A stretch of 64,000 nt of DNA from Talinum fruticosum (GCA_021018815.1 JAITYX010000066.1:2108001-2172000); one strand, 5' to 3'. Shown: positions 46,151 through 58,970, counted from the stretch's first letter. Translations and numbers: made by a program. Notes: generated from the sequence alone by a model not told the origin.

Positions 46151-46559
46151 TTTATATTTATGTGCGTTTTGTATGTAATTTTGAACTCGACCCTTAGTGT
46201 TGTTTAGCATGTGTTTTAGTTTACAATACGGATGTGTTGAATTTTCAATATTGTTGCGACAAGTTTGTGGTGATTCCTAGATTAGTTGTCTTTCCTAAAT
46301 CAATATTCAAATATTTTGCAGCTATAATTTAGTGTTTTGTGCATACTCTTGAATAGGTTATTGTTCCTCAAGATATTATTTAGTGTTTCTAGGAGTGACA
46401 TGTAGTGTTTTTGAATGATTGTACTCCCTTGATATTCTAACTTCATAAATACTATATATTATTTTATAAACACTTATAATTTGATTGTACTCTCTTAATA
46501 TTCTAAATAAACATAATGAAAATCATATGTGCATATGCTTGGAATAAGTTAGTGTTCCT

Positions 46560-47975
46560 TGAAAACACTAAACAATGTTCCATAAAACACAAAACGGATA
46601 GCTAACAACACTAAACTGATAGCTAGAAACACTCGAATAATATTTTATAAAATACTAAAACACTAAACTGATAACTATCAAACACTAAACTGATAACTAT
46701 CAAATACTAAACCGATAGCTAGCAAACAATAACAAATGTTCTACAAATCACTCAAAGTAAAACTAGCAAACACTAAACTGATAACTAGAAAACATTAAAC
46801 TCATAACTAATAAATGATAAATGGGTAGCTAACAAATACTAAACCGATAGCTAGCAAACACTAAAAAATGTTCTACAAATCACTAAAAGTAAAACTAGAA
46901 AACACTAAACCGATAACTAGCAAACACTAAACCGATAACTAACAAACACTAAACCGATAGCTAGAAACCACTAAAAATATTCTATAAATCACTAAAAGTA
47001 AAACTAGCAAACACTAAATTGATAACTACAAAACACTAAACTCATAACTAATAAACACTAAATTGATAGCTAACAAACACTAAATTGATAGCTAGCAAAC
47101 ACTAAATTGATAGCTAGCAAACACTAAACAATGTTATATAAAATACTAAAAGTAAAACTAGAAAACACTAAACCGATAACTAGCAAACTGATAACTAACA
47201 AACACTAAACCGATTGCTAACAAACACTAAAAAATGTTTTACAAATCAGTAAAACTAGCAAACACTAAACTCATAACTAATAAACACTAAACTGATAGCT
47301 AACAAACACTAACCGATAGCTAACAAAAACTAAAAAATGTTCTATAAATTACTAAAAGTAAAACTAGAAAACACTAAACTAATAACTAGCAAACACTAAA
47401 CTGATAACTAGAGAACACTAAACTGATAACTAATAAACACTAAACTGATAGCTAACAAACTCTTAAGTGATAGTTAGCAAATACTAAACAATGTTCTATA
47501 AATCACTAAAAGTAAAACTAGAAAACATTAAACTCATAACTAGCAAACACTAAACTGATAGCTAGCAAACACTAAACAATATTCTATAAATTACTAAAAG
47601 TAAAACTAGAAAACACTAAACTCATAACTAATAAACACTAAACCGATAACTAACAAATACTAAACTGATAGCTAGCAAACACTAATTAAAACTAGAAAAC
47701 ACTAAACTCATAACTAGCAAACACTAAACTAATAGCTAGCAAACACTAAACAATATTCTATAAATTACTAAAAGTAAAACTAGAAAATATTAAACTCATA
47801 ACTAATAAACATTAAACCGATAGGTAGCAAACACTAAACAATATTCTATAACCGACTAAAAGTAAAATTAGAAAACACTAAATTGATAACTAGGAAACAC
47901 TAAACAATTATCTATAAAACACTAAATATTATTATGTAAAACACTACTAATCTTCTATAAAAACATTAATTAGAT
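46560..47975. repeat. AACACTAAA minisatellite, block A
   Basis: About 1.4 kb of ~21-bp units, AAACACTAAAC(T/C)(G/C)ATA(A/G)CTAG or close. They are grouped into ~105-bp composites that end in CAATGTTCTATAAATCACT and AAAAGTAAAACTAG. Followed by a pyrimidine tract and TTTTGTAG at 48008-48015, a good splice acceptor, so it probably lies in an intron. Confidence 0.9.
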
Positions 47976-49574
47976 TCCTATAATTATTAACCTTGTTTGC
48001 TTGTTTAATTTTGTAGATCCGTGGTGGATAAATGCAATAAAATTGTTGAATATATATTGGATGCAATCAACAGAGAAAACAATCCCAAAAGAAAGAAGGA
48101 ATGTGTTTTCTACGAAAGTGGACTAAAGGTGAAACATTCAGCCTCAAAGGGCAGCGAGAGAAAAGAGTTCTTCAAAAGAAAAAGAACACAAAATGGTGAC
48201 ATTTGTTGATCAAGATATTGCTGCAATGAGTGAAGAACAAGAACAACCTCAGTAGCAAAAACAAAACATTTCAAACCCTCGACAATCTCGAAAAAACATC
48301 AACCAAATTGTTGAGGAGGGAGGAAATAAAGATCAACGAGAAAAGATGCGAGAAAAGAAAGAAAAACACAAAAAAAATGACAACCAACCAAAGCCTGCTC
48401 AAAGAAGAAGACCAAATAAGACAATGGTGACTGAAATTGAGCAATCTCTTGATGAAATAGAGGAGAAGAAAAATAAAAAGTTTATGAAAAGCACTTCACC
48501 ACACGCATGTCCCCAGCTGGATTTTCAAAGATGCGTGAGAGGTTCAACGATGCTCAAAGACAAGCCATAAAAGAAATGGGCTTTGGGGGGTTCTTGCATT
48601 TAGAAGTGAACAAAATTCCTCGGAAATTTGCAGCATGGTTAGTGGACACATTTGATCCATATGCAATTTGTTTCGAGCTCAGTGAAACAAAGGAAATAGA
48701 GATAACTAAAAGGGATGTTCACTTAGCATTTGAATTGCCAATATTAGGAAAGAAAATGGTTGAAGTGGGGAAGAACTGCCTAGATGTTGATTTTAGAAAA
48801 GTCTTGTAAAACTTAAGGGATAATTGGTCCCTCGAGAATGGCACACTCGGTTCAAGCCAAGATGCCTAAGTTTATACTACAAGCAGCTAGACGGTGGTGC
48901 AAGGTTTCGAAGAAACTTTATTACGTACATGGTTGCGATGTTCTTCCATGGTCAACAGACAACATTGTTCATCAATGTTAATTTTAAAAAATCTTTGTAA
49001 TCTTATTCAAATAGCACCATACAATTGGTTCAAGTACATGTTGGACTCGCTTGATTGATGTAAAAAGAAGACAAATGTGCAACTTTTTGAAGGCTCAATC
49101 ACCTATCTAATGGTAAATGTATTTGATTGTCTCGCTAATTTCTATTAAACACTTAATATATACCTATAATACACTAGCCAATTAGTTTTAAAATAAGATG
49201 TTTTACTTGGATAGAGTAATCTTAAGTAGAAGAACTGTGCCAAGAGTATTCCCAACAATAACTCGGTTGGACTCCACATAAGCTCATGGAAAGGGTGGTT
49301 GAAGAAAGCAAGGTGGGATTTGATCGGGGTAAGATTAAACCTCCTCTAGAAATCCCAAAGACTGACCTTGAATCAAGCCAAATAGAGAAAGCTAAGGAAG
49401 CTCAGCAGAAACAGGCATGTCTTGATAGAAATGGAGGTGAGAATGCTTGAATTATATCTAATATATTCATTTATGCTTTTTTTACAATATAGATAACATT
49501 AACATGATTATATGTTGAAATCTAGATAACACTAAAAGTAAAACTAAAAAACACTAAATTTGACCTTGTTCCAT

Positions 49575-49720
49575 TTAGATTTAGCTTACAGACCTTACAA
49601 CTACTTACAGACTTTCCTTATAACTTCTTACGACTCCTTACAGACTTCTTAATTTTTCTTACACCTCCTTACAACTTCTTACAGCTCCTTAGAGCTTCTT
49701 ACAACTCCTTACAACTACAT
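49575..49720. repeat. CTTACAACTC minisatellite, left block
   Basis: About a dozen 10-11-bp units such as CTTACAACTC and CTTACAGACTT. Confidence 0.8.
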
Positions 49721-50867
49721 ATTATTTTTCAATATCGAAATTTATTGTGAATTTATTTTTCTACCGTTAATGAAAATATTTTGTTAGTGAATATTTATGT
49801 ATGTAAAGGCGTCTACTAAGGATGGTCGTGGGATATGTATATGGCGGATATAGCTATACCCACATCCTATTTTCCCCATTCCTATACTCATACTCCCATC
49901 GGGTATTTCGAGTATATCGGATTTATTTGTATAGATGTGTAAGGATTTTGATAATTAATACCCATGGATACATTAATTTAATTTTATGTCTTCATAAATT
50001 AACAAACAAATTCTAACGAATAATTAATTTCTAAAGTATAATGTTCATTTAAGCTAGTTATCATGAATAATATTACATACATTTAGGTAAATTTTAAGTT
50101 TATAGGTGCATACTCAAGTTGAATGTGACGAAACCATTTGGGTTATTTCAACTCTATTCCATTTAGCATAAGTTATAAGGAGTTGTAAGGCTGAGTAAAA
50201 GATATAAGGAGTTGTAAGAAGTTGAAAGGAGTTAAAATGAATATAACATGTTGTATATGATTCGATAAAAATTTTTAATGTATTCATATGTGTATTTTTA
50301 TAGTTATGTGCAACATATTTGTATTTTTATTTATGAATTCTATGTAATAAAATAATAAAATTTATATATTTGTGATGCCAAATGCATATATGTCATGTTT
50401 AATAATTTGTTTTTTCAAGAAAAAAAGAAATTATATTTGATACATATGAAAAAGTTTTTATACACACATAAATAATTTTCATCTAATAGGTAGCTGAACA
50501 TGACCTTAATTTTACACGTTTAAAATAAATGTCCTCAACTACTAATTTTCGTAGTTGAAAACATTTAATAGTTGTGAACATGTATTTCAAACTTGTAAAA
50601 TTAAGGTCATTTTCAACTATCTATTATATGAAAGTTATTTATGGATCTATAAAAACTATTTTCATAAGTATCAAATATAATTTCGTTTTTCTAAAAATAA
50701 AAAAGAAGAAAATAAATCATCAAATTGATACATACACATTTGGCATTACAAATATATAAATTTTACAATTTACATTAAATTCATAAATAAAAGAACAAAA
50801 ATGTTGTACATAAATATAAAAATATATTAAACATTTTTATCAAGTCATGTAAAATATTTTATATTCC

Positions 50868-51125
50868 TTACACCTCCTTACAACTTCATACAACTTCTAA
50901 TAGCTGCTTACAGCTTCTTACAACTTCTTACAACTCCTTACAGCTGCTACGGTTCCTTACAGTGGCTTACAGCTTCTTACAGTCTGCTTACATCGGCTTA
51001 CATCTTCTTACAGTTGCTTACATCGGCTTATAACTTCTTACAGTGCTTACAGCTCCTTATAGCTGCTTACAAATCCTTACAGCTCGTTACGGTTTTCCTT
51101 ACAACTCCTTACATCCTTACAACTA
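50868..51125. repeat. CTTACAGCTT minisatellite, right block
   Basis: About twenty units of 10-13 bp (CTTACAACTC, CTTACAGCTG, CTTACATCGG). The inverse orientation (GGAGTTGTAAG) is found at 50170-50225, so this is the expanded outer part of the foldback arm. Confidence 0.85.
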
Positions 51126-51147
51126 AATGGAACAGGGCCCCGATAGC

Positions 51148-51500
51148 TAAGAAACACTAAACCGATAGATAGAAAATACTAAATAATATTCTATTAAACA
51201 TTAAAAGTAAAACTAGGAAACATTAAATTGATAGCTAGGAAACACTAAACTCATAGCTAGGAAACAATAAACTAATAGCTAGAAAACATTAAATAATATT
51301 GTATAAAACACTAAAAGTAAAACTATGAAACACTAAACTAATAGTTAGAAATACTAAATTGATAGTTAGAAAATACTAAATAATGTTTTATAAAACACTA
51401 AAAGTAAAACTAGAAAAATCTAAATTGATAGCTAGGAAACACTAAATTGATAGATAGGAAACACTAAACAATGTTCTATAAAACACTAAAAGTAAAAGAA
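51148..51500. repeat. AACACTAAA minisatellite, block B
   Basis: GAAACACTAAA(C/T)(T/C)GATAGCTAG-type units in the same intron (about 49437-51548) as the foldback element; a remnant of the same block precedes the element at 49525-49560. Confidence 0.85.
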
Positions 51501-52494
51501 TCATTTACTAAACTATTCTAACATCATTTATGTTTTGTTTTCCAATAGTGTGTAGAAAGATTTTGAGGGTATGATTTGTCGGGCAAAGAACTACATTAGT
51601 GCATGTTCTGAATACTAGAGTTTTATGAAATACATGATTGGAAAGTATAAAAAGAATCAACAAATCCAGAAAATGTGAAGCTTATCCATAGAAATGTTTT
51701 ACGGATTTTGCGATTCCGATACGTGAAAATTCCAAAACTCCAACTGAACTAGAGGAGAAGGAATCAAGGGGTGCAAATGAAGAAAGTGCTACCCTGAAAG
51801 AGGATGATGATGAAGAATTCTAGAGCAAGCCTTCGATTGTAGAAGAATTGATGGACATTATGTCAAAATTAGAGAAGACAATACAACCGAAGAAGAGAAA
51901 AACAAGAGATCCAGATATGCCTTCATTCAAATTGATTCCGGACTCTCAAAGTCCCGACATCAGCCCTCATTATACCAAAGCAAAAGAGGTTAAGAGTGTG
52001 GAAACAATTATTGATGAGATGGTGAAAACAAAGAGGAAGCACCCAACTCTGTCAAAAGAAGCAAATCTCCTCTTCAAACACGTTCAACTCCATTAACTTT
52101 TGATCTTTCTAATGAAGAAATGTTGATAACTCGAATATGCCTTTAATGTTTCGGATAAAATTGACATCAAGTATATTCTTGTTTAAATTTAAAGACGAGT
52201 AACACCATTTTTTTTTATTGATGAATGAGCTGATTTTGGTTGTTATTTTGTTAATTTTAGTGAACAAATGTTCGATGATTGGGGCTTAACGAGGCTATCA
52301 CAACGAATTTCAATTTCTAGCCCCGGAAAAGAACTCAACTCAAATATTTTTACAATTTGGTGTGCAATGCTCAACAACAAAGAACATCATAGGCATTTGT
52401 TGTCTAATGCACCCATTTTAAGATTTTTCCTTCCAATGGAAGCTTTTGTAAGTATTCACTTATATTCCTTATTTACTTAATATCTAATCATTGC

Positions 52495-52880
52495 AAACAC
52501 TAAACAATGTTCTATAAAATACTAAAATTAAAACTAGGAAACACTAAACTACTAGCTAGCAAACACCAAACAATGTTCTATAAAACACTAAAAGTAAAAC
52601 TAGAAAACACTAAACTGATAATTAGAAAACACTAAAACTAAAACTAGGAAACACTAAGCCGATAGTTAGGAAACACTAAACCGATATCTAGGAAACAAGT
52701 AAACAATATTCTATGAAACACTAAAAGTAAAATTAGGAAACACTAAACTGATATTTAGGAAACACTAAACAATGTTTTATAAAATACTAAAAGTAAAATT
52801 AGGAAACACTAAACTGATAGCTAGGAAACACCAAACTAATAGCTAGCAAACACTAAACAATGTTCTATAAAACACTAGTA
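52495..52880. repeat. AACACTAAA minisatellite, block C
   Basis: Lies wholly between donor GTAAGT (52449) and acceptor TTTTGCAG (52891-52898) of the Ulp1-like gene. Units like block A, some with CAATGTTCTATAAAACACT. Confidence 0.85.
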
Positions 52881-53700
52881 TGTTTTAACTTTTGCAGATC
52901 ATAAATAGTTCTTTGAGCTTTCCAAACAACACTTGTTGAAGAAAGATACAAAACATTCAGGAACATCCTGGATAGTGAGTTACGAGAGATGCAAATGGAT
53001 TGACATTAAAAAAAAGTGGACATGGTAAAAATGATTAATTTTACTTTAATAGTCGGAAAACACAACCAAGTTTTTATTTTAGTTTTTTTATAATGATATT
53101 AACTATGGTGTTTTTTGAATTGTCTTAATAGGTTGTGGCTCCAATATGGCACAGACAATACTTTTTGTGTATGTTTTTAATTTCAAGTGCAAAAATATGA
53201 AATCATTGACAATATGCTCGATTAAGCGGAATTATGCCAATGCTTATGGTCCTTCACTTACTGAAATAGTAAATCATATTATTTTTTTATATTTATGATT
53301 TAACTTTAATGATATTCTTCAAACTAAGTTATACCTATAATAAATAACATATGTAGCAATTTTTCGTATGTAAATTTTTGGAAGAAAAAGGTCACCCAGA
53401 GACCTACATTAAAGACTTTGAACCACAACTATTAAAGATGAAATGGAGAACAACATCAAATGTTGTAAATTGTGGTATTTTTTGTACGAGGCATATGAAA
53501 ACATATTTTAGGCATGAGAAGAATTGGAATTCTGGATTCATAGGCAAAGATGTACGTATTTCTCACTCGTAAATTGACTTTAATTATTAAGTTATAACTT
53601 TTGATTTATTTTGCTTTATTAACTTTTGTAGGAATCAAGGCTAAATACTCTACGGGGTCAGATATTGCCATGACATTATAATGGTCATGGATAACAAACT

Positions 53701-54036
53701 ACGACAAGCCATTCGAAGAAAGCAACCGAACTACATGAAAAACATAGTGCAATTGTTGTCACCGATGATCCACAAATGTTGATTGACTTATATATTTTAA
53801 TATTTTGGTAGATTGAATGTATGATATTGTTGGTTGTAAAAAATTAGATTACTATTTTTTGGACATCATTTAGTGTTTTTCAGAATAATATTTAGTGTTT
53901 TAAGTACTTGTGATGTTTGTAAATACCATGACTTTGCTAATCTTTGACAAAGGAAAGTATTAATAATACTAAATGCCGGATATTTTTATTATATGTTCAA
54001 ATCTAGTAGGTTAAAAAGTTAATATGAAAACAAACG
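53701..54036. other. 3' flank of the Ulp1-like gene
   Basis: No coding signal. Two core words in the opposite orientation (ATTTAGTGTTTT) at about 53868 and 53889, before block D. Confidence 0.4.
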
Positions 54037-54039
54037 CTA

Positions 54040-54640
54040 AACATGTTTGTTTTCTAAACACTAAAATGATAACTATGAAACACTAAAGTGACTTCAAGGA
54101 AACACTAAACTGTGTTTTAAAAAATACTAAACTGTGTTCTAAAAAACTATAAACAGGAACTATAAAAACCCTAAATTGTGTTCTAAAAACACTAAACCGT
54201 GTTCTAAAAAAGACTAAATTTTGTTATAAAAACCACTAAACTATGTTCTAAAAAGCTGTAAATAGGAACTATAAAAACACTAAACTCGTGTTCTAAAAAT
54301 ACTAAATTATGTTCTAAAAACACTAAACTTTGTTCTAAAAACACTAAACTATGTTCTAAAAAACAGTAAAAGGAACTATAAAAACACTAAACTTTGTTGT
54401 ATAAAACGCTAAATTGTGTTCTAAAAACACAAATGATTGCCAAAAACTCCTAAGTTTATCACTAGTAAACACTAAAAAGTGTTCTAAAAACACTAAAAAG
54501 GAACTATAAAAACACTAAACTTTTTTTCTATAAAACACTAAAAAGGTGATACAAATACTATACGAGATGAATGTTAATTTTGATCATAACACTAAAAACA
54601 ACACCTAGGAAACACTAAAAGTATATTGAGAAACAATAGT
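54040..54640. repeat. AACACTAAA minisatellite, block D
   Basis: Same core, different spacer: AAACACTAAACT(G/A)TGTTCTAAA with interspersed AGGAACTATA. It lies in the spacer between the convergent Ulp1-like and FAR1-like genes. Confidence 0.85.
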
Positions 54641-54874
54641 GTGCACAAATACAAATCATGGAAAGTTCAAATCAATTTCGGACGTGCTTAATGCCTTCAC
54701 TTGTCCTTCTTCAAGTAACATGCTCAATAGTCTATGCATTCCACTTAGATTTTGCAATGACATGCATTAATCTATGAAGCTAAAGTCGATGTTGCATTAA
54801 TTTGTGAAATTGAAGTGGATGCTTTATTGTGCTACATAAAAAAAGGATAAATTATTGAAGGAGTAAATTGCTTA

Positions 54875-55080
54875 CTATAAAAAACACTAAACGAGAACTA
54901 TAAAAAACACTAAATTGTGTTCGAAAAACATTAAACCGTGTTTTAAAAAACACTAAACTATATTCTAAAAAACACTAAAATGTGTTTTGAAAACACTAAA
55001 TAGGAACTATAAAAACACTAAATTTTGTTCTAAAAATACTAAAGCTGTGTCCTAAAAACACTAAATTTTGATCTATAAAA
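54875..55080. repeat. AACACTAAA minisatellite, block E
   Basis: TGTGTTCTAAAAAACACTAAA-type units like block D, next to the 3' end of the FAR1-like gene. Confidence 0.85.
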
Positions 55081-55129
55081 AGAACTTTTAAAAAAGATAA
55101 AATAAAAAGGCACACATGTTCAAGAAATG

Positions 55130-57190
55130 AACTAGAGTTATTATTCTAAGGCATCTTGGATTTTCTTAACCTAACTCGGTTGACAATTTTCTCCACGGTG
55201 CTTTTCCTTCTTATATTCCTTTTCCCTTTTTTCTTTGACTAACAGGGTTCCAAACGACCACATTATTAGTACTTCGTGCTCTTCTTTATCGAGTAACAAC
55301 ATCCACGATAGAAACATTCTCGATTGACAATTCTTTTTTGAACTTCGGAATGCTTTTTCAAAATTCTACCTTGAATTAACGTTTCCCTCGGTAGTCGACA
55401 GCAGATGATCAAACTGTTTGAGAAGTTCACTACTCCAGATTGATGAAGGTAAGATTATGTATACAGGTCGTGCTTCCCTTGTCCACCTCTTTAGTATATA
55501 CTTGTCGGAATTTTCCTAACACACTTCATATATATCCTCAAAGCATGGCGACATAATATACCAACTTCGATAAATTTGTTGAAATCATAAGAGATGGTGT
55601 GATCACTAACATAAAAAATGACACAAAATGTCCACTGAGTATCATCACGATTCTCTGTCACATGATACACCTCGGTAGTGCTTAAAACACTTTCCTCAAA
55701 TATGCGAAGATCTTACCAACAACCTTCTCCTAAGATATGCTCATCCTAAAAACCCGAACATGTTTATTGTATAAGTCCGTAAAATTGCAACGTGAAGTAA
55801 GTACATATAACAATGCCCTTCCTTGTTGCTGATATTATCATCCCTCTTTATTTTCCTTCAATCACTGACAACATTTGAGAAAATGTTGTAAAAATCAAAC
55901 AACCCAGACTAATTTGTTCAAGCTCCTTGATAATGAAGAGTTTGTATTCTCACTCCTTTGAAAGGACAAAACTCCTCCTGAAAAATTATTCTTTGAAAAT
56001 GCGAGGACACTATTTTGTCTTGATGTTGTACAGACCTTACCATGTAAGGATGATCAACACAATTAAACTCGATTGCTAATCTGTATAAAAAAAAAAAAAA
56101 AAGGCATAACTTTAATGTAGGATTGCATAAGTGTAGTTGACTTATGTGTTTAGTGTTTTTTACCTTTTCCAAGAAAGCTCAAACTCTTCAACTATGTCAC
56201 ATCTAAACAGAATATGATCAAACTTTCTGCTAAAACCAGCCAAAAGTGGTTAATATGACACCTTGAGTTCTATTGAATATGCCAACAACAAAGTCTATGA
56301 TGAGATGTTGGAAAAACTTTGGCTATTGTATTAGCCATTGAAGTAGTTTGGTCGAGTCATGATTGTCTTTGGAACAATGCCCATAGATTGGAGCAATGCC
56401 CATAGATTGGAGGAATGCCTTGAACAATCGGATGAAACTCTCGGTTTTTCATTCAACGAAATGCACATCCAACCATTGTATTTCTTGCATGGTGGTTCAT
56501 ACAAACAAAGGGCGCACAAATCATATTGTACTTGTTTGTGTGGTATGTAGTGTCAAACACTAACAAATCTCCAAAAAGAATATAATCGTCTTTCATTTGA
56601 GAATCCCTCTAAAAAAGCTCACCAAATGGTTGTCGGCATTCAACTCAATAACATAAAAACATCTTTCTCCTTAAGAACTTTTCGGAGACCAAATGTTTGG
56701 CATCTCCACCTTCAAAAATCTTCCTATTCTCCTTTGTCAAATTGTTATAAACATCTCTCTTAGTAAACCCAAGGGCAGGAGACCCTAATGTGTCATTTTT
56801 CAAAACACGAAAAACTTGTGCCGGTTCCGACCCACTTTTCCTCATTTTTCAAAAATAATCAACATGAGCTTTCTCCATTTTTCTATGAGACCTATGCAAA
56901 AACACTTCATCACTTGAAATGAAGTCATGATTGTGCTTCATCACATGATTGGTGCGTACCCAATTGTCGAACTTATCAAGACAGAAAACAACCATTGATG
57001 CACAATCACTTCCAGGTGTTTCTCTCCGAATATTTTTGCCTTCTTCTTTTGTAGGTCTCTTAACTCCTCGCCTCGAGCAATACATGTGTCTCTTTCTTAC
57101 AACATCAGTTTTTCCTTTATACTTAACATTCCCAAGACACACACCGAAACCAATTTTGAATGCATATTAAGTGTATAAATCTTCGAGCAT
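55130..57190 (-). pseudogene. FAR1-like (FRS) MULE-type transposase, decayed
   Basis: On the minus strand the FAR1 DNA-binding domain reads KGKTDVVRKRHMYCSRRGVK, RPTKEEGKNIRR, NWVRTNHVMKHNHDF and LHRSHRKM (57142-56860). Then LGFTKRDVYNNL and IFEGGDAKHLVSEKF (56800-56690). The transposase core follows in pieces (LLVFDTTYHTNKYN, CAPFV and AKVFPTSHHR between 56580 and 56290). YRLAIEF to EEFCPFKGVRIQTLHYQG is at 55920-56070. The SWIM region (ATEVYHV-like, DFNKFIEVGILCRHALRI) lies near 55530-55690, where the first two zinc ligands are lost. FAR1-type genes derive from MULE transposases. Several frame breaks and a 16-bp internal duplication (CCCATAGATTGGAG at 56389 and 56399-56413) show decay. Confidence 0.8.
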
Positions 57191-57284
57191 CTTCCAATGA
57201 CTTAAAATTCTTGCCAAGCAACTCGACTCAACCGCTTCTATAGAGATACCATTTTAAAGAAAATGCAACATAAATAATTGATAG

Positions 57285-58060
57285 AAAACACTAAATATTA
57301 TACTAAAAAATAATAAATATTGTACTAAAAATACTAAACATTATACTAAAAATACTAAATACTATGCAACACTCGCGCTAAAGATCATTACAAATAGAAT
57401 AGGTGTAACACTAAATATTATACTTGACAAACACTAAATACTATTCTACCATATACTAAAGTGCTTGATAGAAAACACTATACATTGTAGTAAAAAACAC
57501 TAAACATTCCGACATAAGTAATCGGTAAAAAACACTAAACATTATACTAAAAACACTAAACATTGTACTAAAAACACTAAACACTATACAAAAATGCACT
57601 AAAGATCATTACAAACAGAATAGATGTAATACTACATATTATTACGATGAACACTAAACACTATTCTACCATACACTAAAATACTTGATAGAAAACACTA
57701 AACATTTTGACATAAGTACTTGGTAGAAAACACTAAACATTGTACTAAAAAACACTAAACATTCTGCAACAATGCACTAAAGATCATTACAAACAGAATA
57801 GATGTAATACTCGAATATTATAATGACAAACCCTAAACACTATTCTACTATACACTAAAGTGCTTGATAGAAAACACTAAACATTGTACTAAAAATACTA
57901 AACATTCTAACATAAGTAATTGGTAAAAAACACTAAATATTATACTAAAATTGTATAACATGGAAAATACTAAACACTATTCTAAGCATACACAAAATAT
58001 TATGCTTGAGAAACACTAAAAACTATTCTAAAATACACTAAAGTGCATTTCATTGAGAAA
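57285..58060. repeat. AACACTAAA minisatellite, block F
   Basis: Units AAAACACTAAACATT(A/G)TACTA and CACTAAAGATCATTACAAACAG, grouped into ~190-bp composites that recur three times (57360, 57595 and 57775). Lies just upstream of the FAR1-like coding remnant on its strand. Confidence 0.85.
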
Positions 58061-58666
58061 TACAATATGATTAACCTCAAAAATAACGACAAATACAACT
58101 CAAATTTGAACAAAACATCTTCACAAACATGAAAGCTTCATCTAATCGAAATAATGATCTTGTGTATAAAAGACATCAACGAACAAAAGGGAAAGAAAAA
58201 ATTAAAGTATCTAAAAAAATGTTCATCACCAATGGCGGAATTCTCTAAATCATCAATGTTATGAATTGATGAAGATGACATGTTCTATTCATCAATAGTA
58301 GAAATTAAGCTTCCTTTGCATTCAATGACGGAATTATATGGCAAGATTTGTAGTTCATCTTGTGGTTATGGCTCATCACTTGCACAAATCACTCGAACAC
58401 TCTATATTATCTTCGTTATCGATCAAGAATGACATAAATCAATGAAAATTACGATTAGATCTACTAAAGAATCACGGAAGAATAAGGATGAACGATGGTG
58501 ATGGTGATGATCGTTGCAGCGATCTTGTTCTATTGACGAGCAACCGAAAAAACGAAAATAAGGAAAGAAAAGAAAAACGCGTACGAATGAAATTAAAAAA
58601 AAGGAAAATGTTAATGTGTACTACACTGTGCGTCACGGCGAGGGTGTGCACGGAAAAGTTGTGCCA
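58061..58666. other. Upstream flank of the FAR1-like gene, no gene seen
   Basis: A short Lys/Arg-rich open frame at 58488-58679 has no recognised domain. Otherwise featureless. Confidence 0.35.
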
Positions 58667-58935
58667 AAGTTGTGTGTAATTAATTTTTTAGTACCCTAAC
58701 ATATGTGTCATTCCTTTTTAGGGTCTCACCTTTTTTACCTAATTTTAAGGTACCCTCACTGTTTGAACTTGTATAAAATAGGGCCTTAACTCCTGTAAGT
58801 AAGTGAGTAGACGATTATACCCTTCATAATTTTTTTAATTTTTCCCGCAACTCTCCCTCCCCTCCCTCTCTCTCACACACATTGCCCCTCTCATGCGGCA
58901 TTCCTTTGCCCGATCTCCGGCACTGAGACCTTCGC

Positions 58936-58937
<2 letters not shown>

Positions 58938-58968
<31 letters not shown>
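58938..58968. repeat. (CT)n microsatellite
   Basis: About 15 CT units. Confidence 0.95.

Positions 58969-58970
<2 letters not shown>

Larger units (their letters stand above)
49561..51147. mobile_element. Foldback-type element inside the Ulp1 intron
   Basis: The left end GACCTTGTTCCATTTAG (49561) and the inverse of the right end, GGCCCTGTTCCATTTAG (about 51130-51147), match. Both flanks are the AACACTAAA minisatellite (CACTAAATT to the left, GATAGCTAAG to the right), so the element cut one array in two. Inside, 50150-50545 and 50555-50945 form a very long imperfect hairpin: GTAGTTGA/TCAACTAC at its tip, GTTTTTATACACACATAAAT opposite a partner near 50640. Its outer parts are CTTACA(A/G)CT(C/T)(C/T) minisatellites. 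No protein. The target duplication is not clear. Confidence 0.65.
48016..53700 (+). pseudogene. Transposon-type Ulp1-like cysteine protease gene, multi-exon, with stops
   Basis: An N-terminal Lys-rich region (48021-48480) is followed by AIKEMGFGGFLHLEVNKIPR, FAAWLVDTFDPYAICFEL and ITKRDVHLAFELPILGKK (48540-48800), a conserved front region of plant transposon-associated Ulp1 proteins. After donor GGTGAG near 49436 and acceptor CCAATAG near 51548, a charged region runs to 52096. The protease domain follows: WCAMLNNKEHHRHLLSNAPI (52350-52440), VVAPIWHRQYF (about 53135-53165), FLEEKGHPETYIKDFEPQLL and MKWRTTSNVVNCGIFCTRHM (53378-53510). The last carries the catalytic Cys in NCG, usually DCG. Introns keep GT/AG borders (for example 52449-52898, GTAAGT...TTTTGCAG). 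Ulp1 enzymes cut SUMO; here stops (for example near 51821) make a functional protein unlikely. Confidence 0.75.

Noticed and set aside
45877..46197. 106-codon frame rich in Phe, Tyr and Val resembling a membrane protein
   Set aside because: Produced by the 10-bp TTCNTTTATG minisatellite.
46560..47975. CRISPR or telomere-like repeat reading of the AACACTAAA units
   Set aside because: The plant telomere unit is TTTAGGG; here the unit is about 21 bp with no regular spacer. Plain minisatellite.
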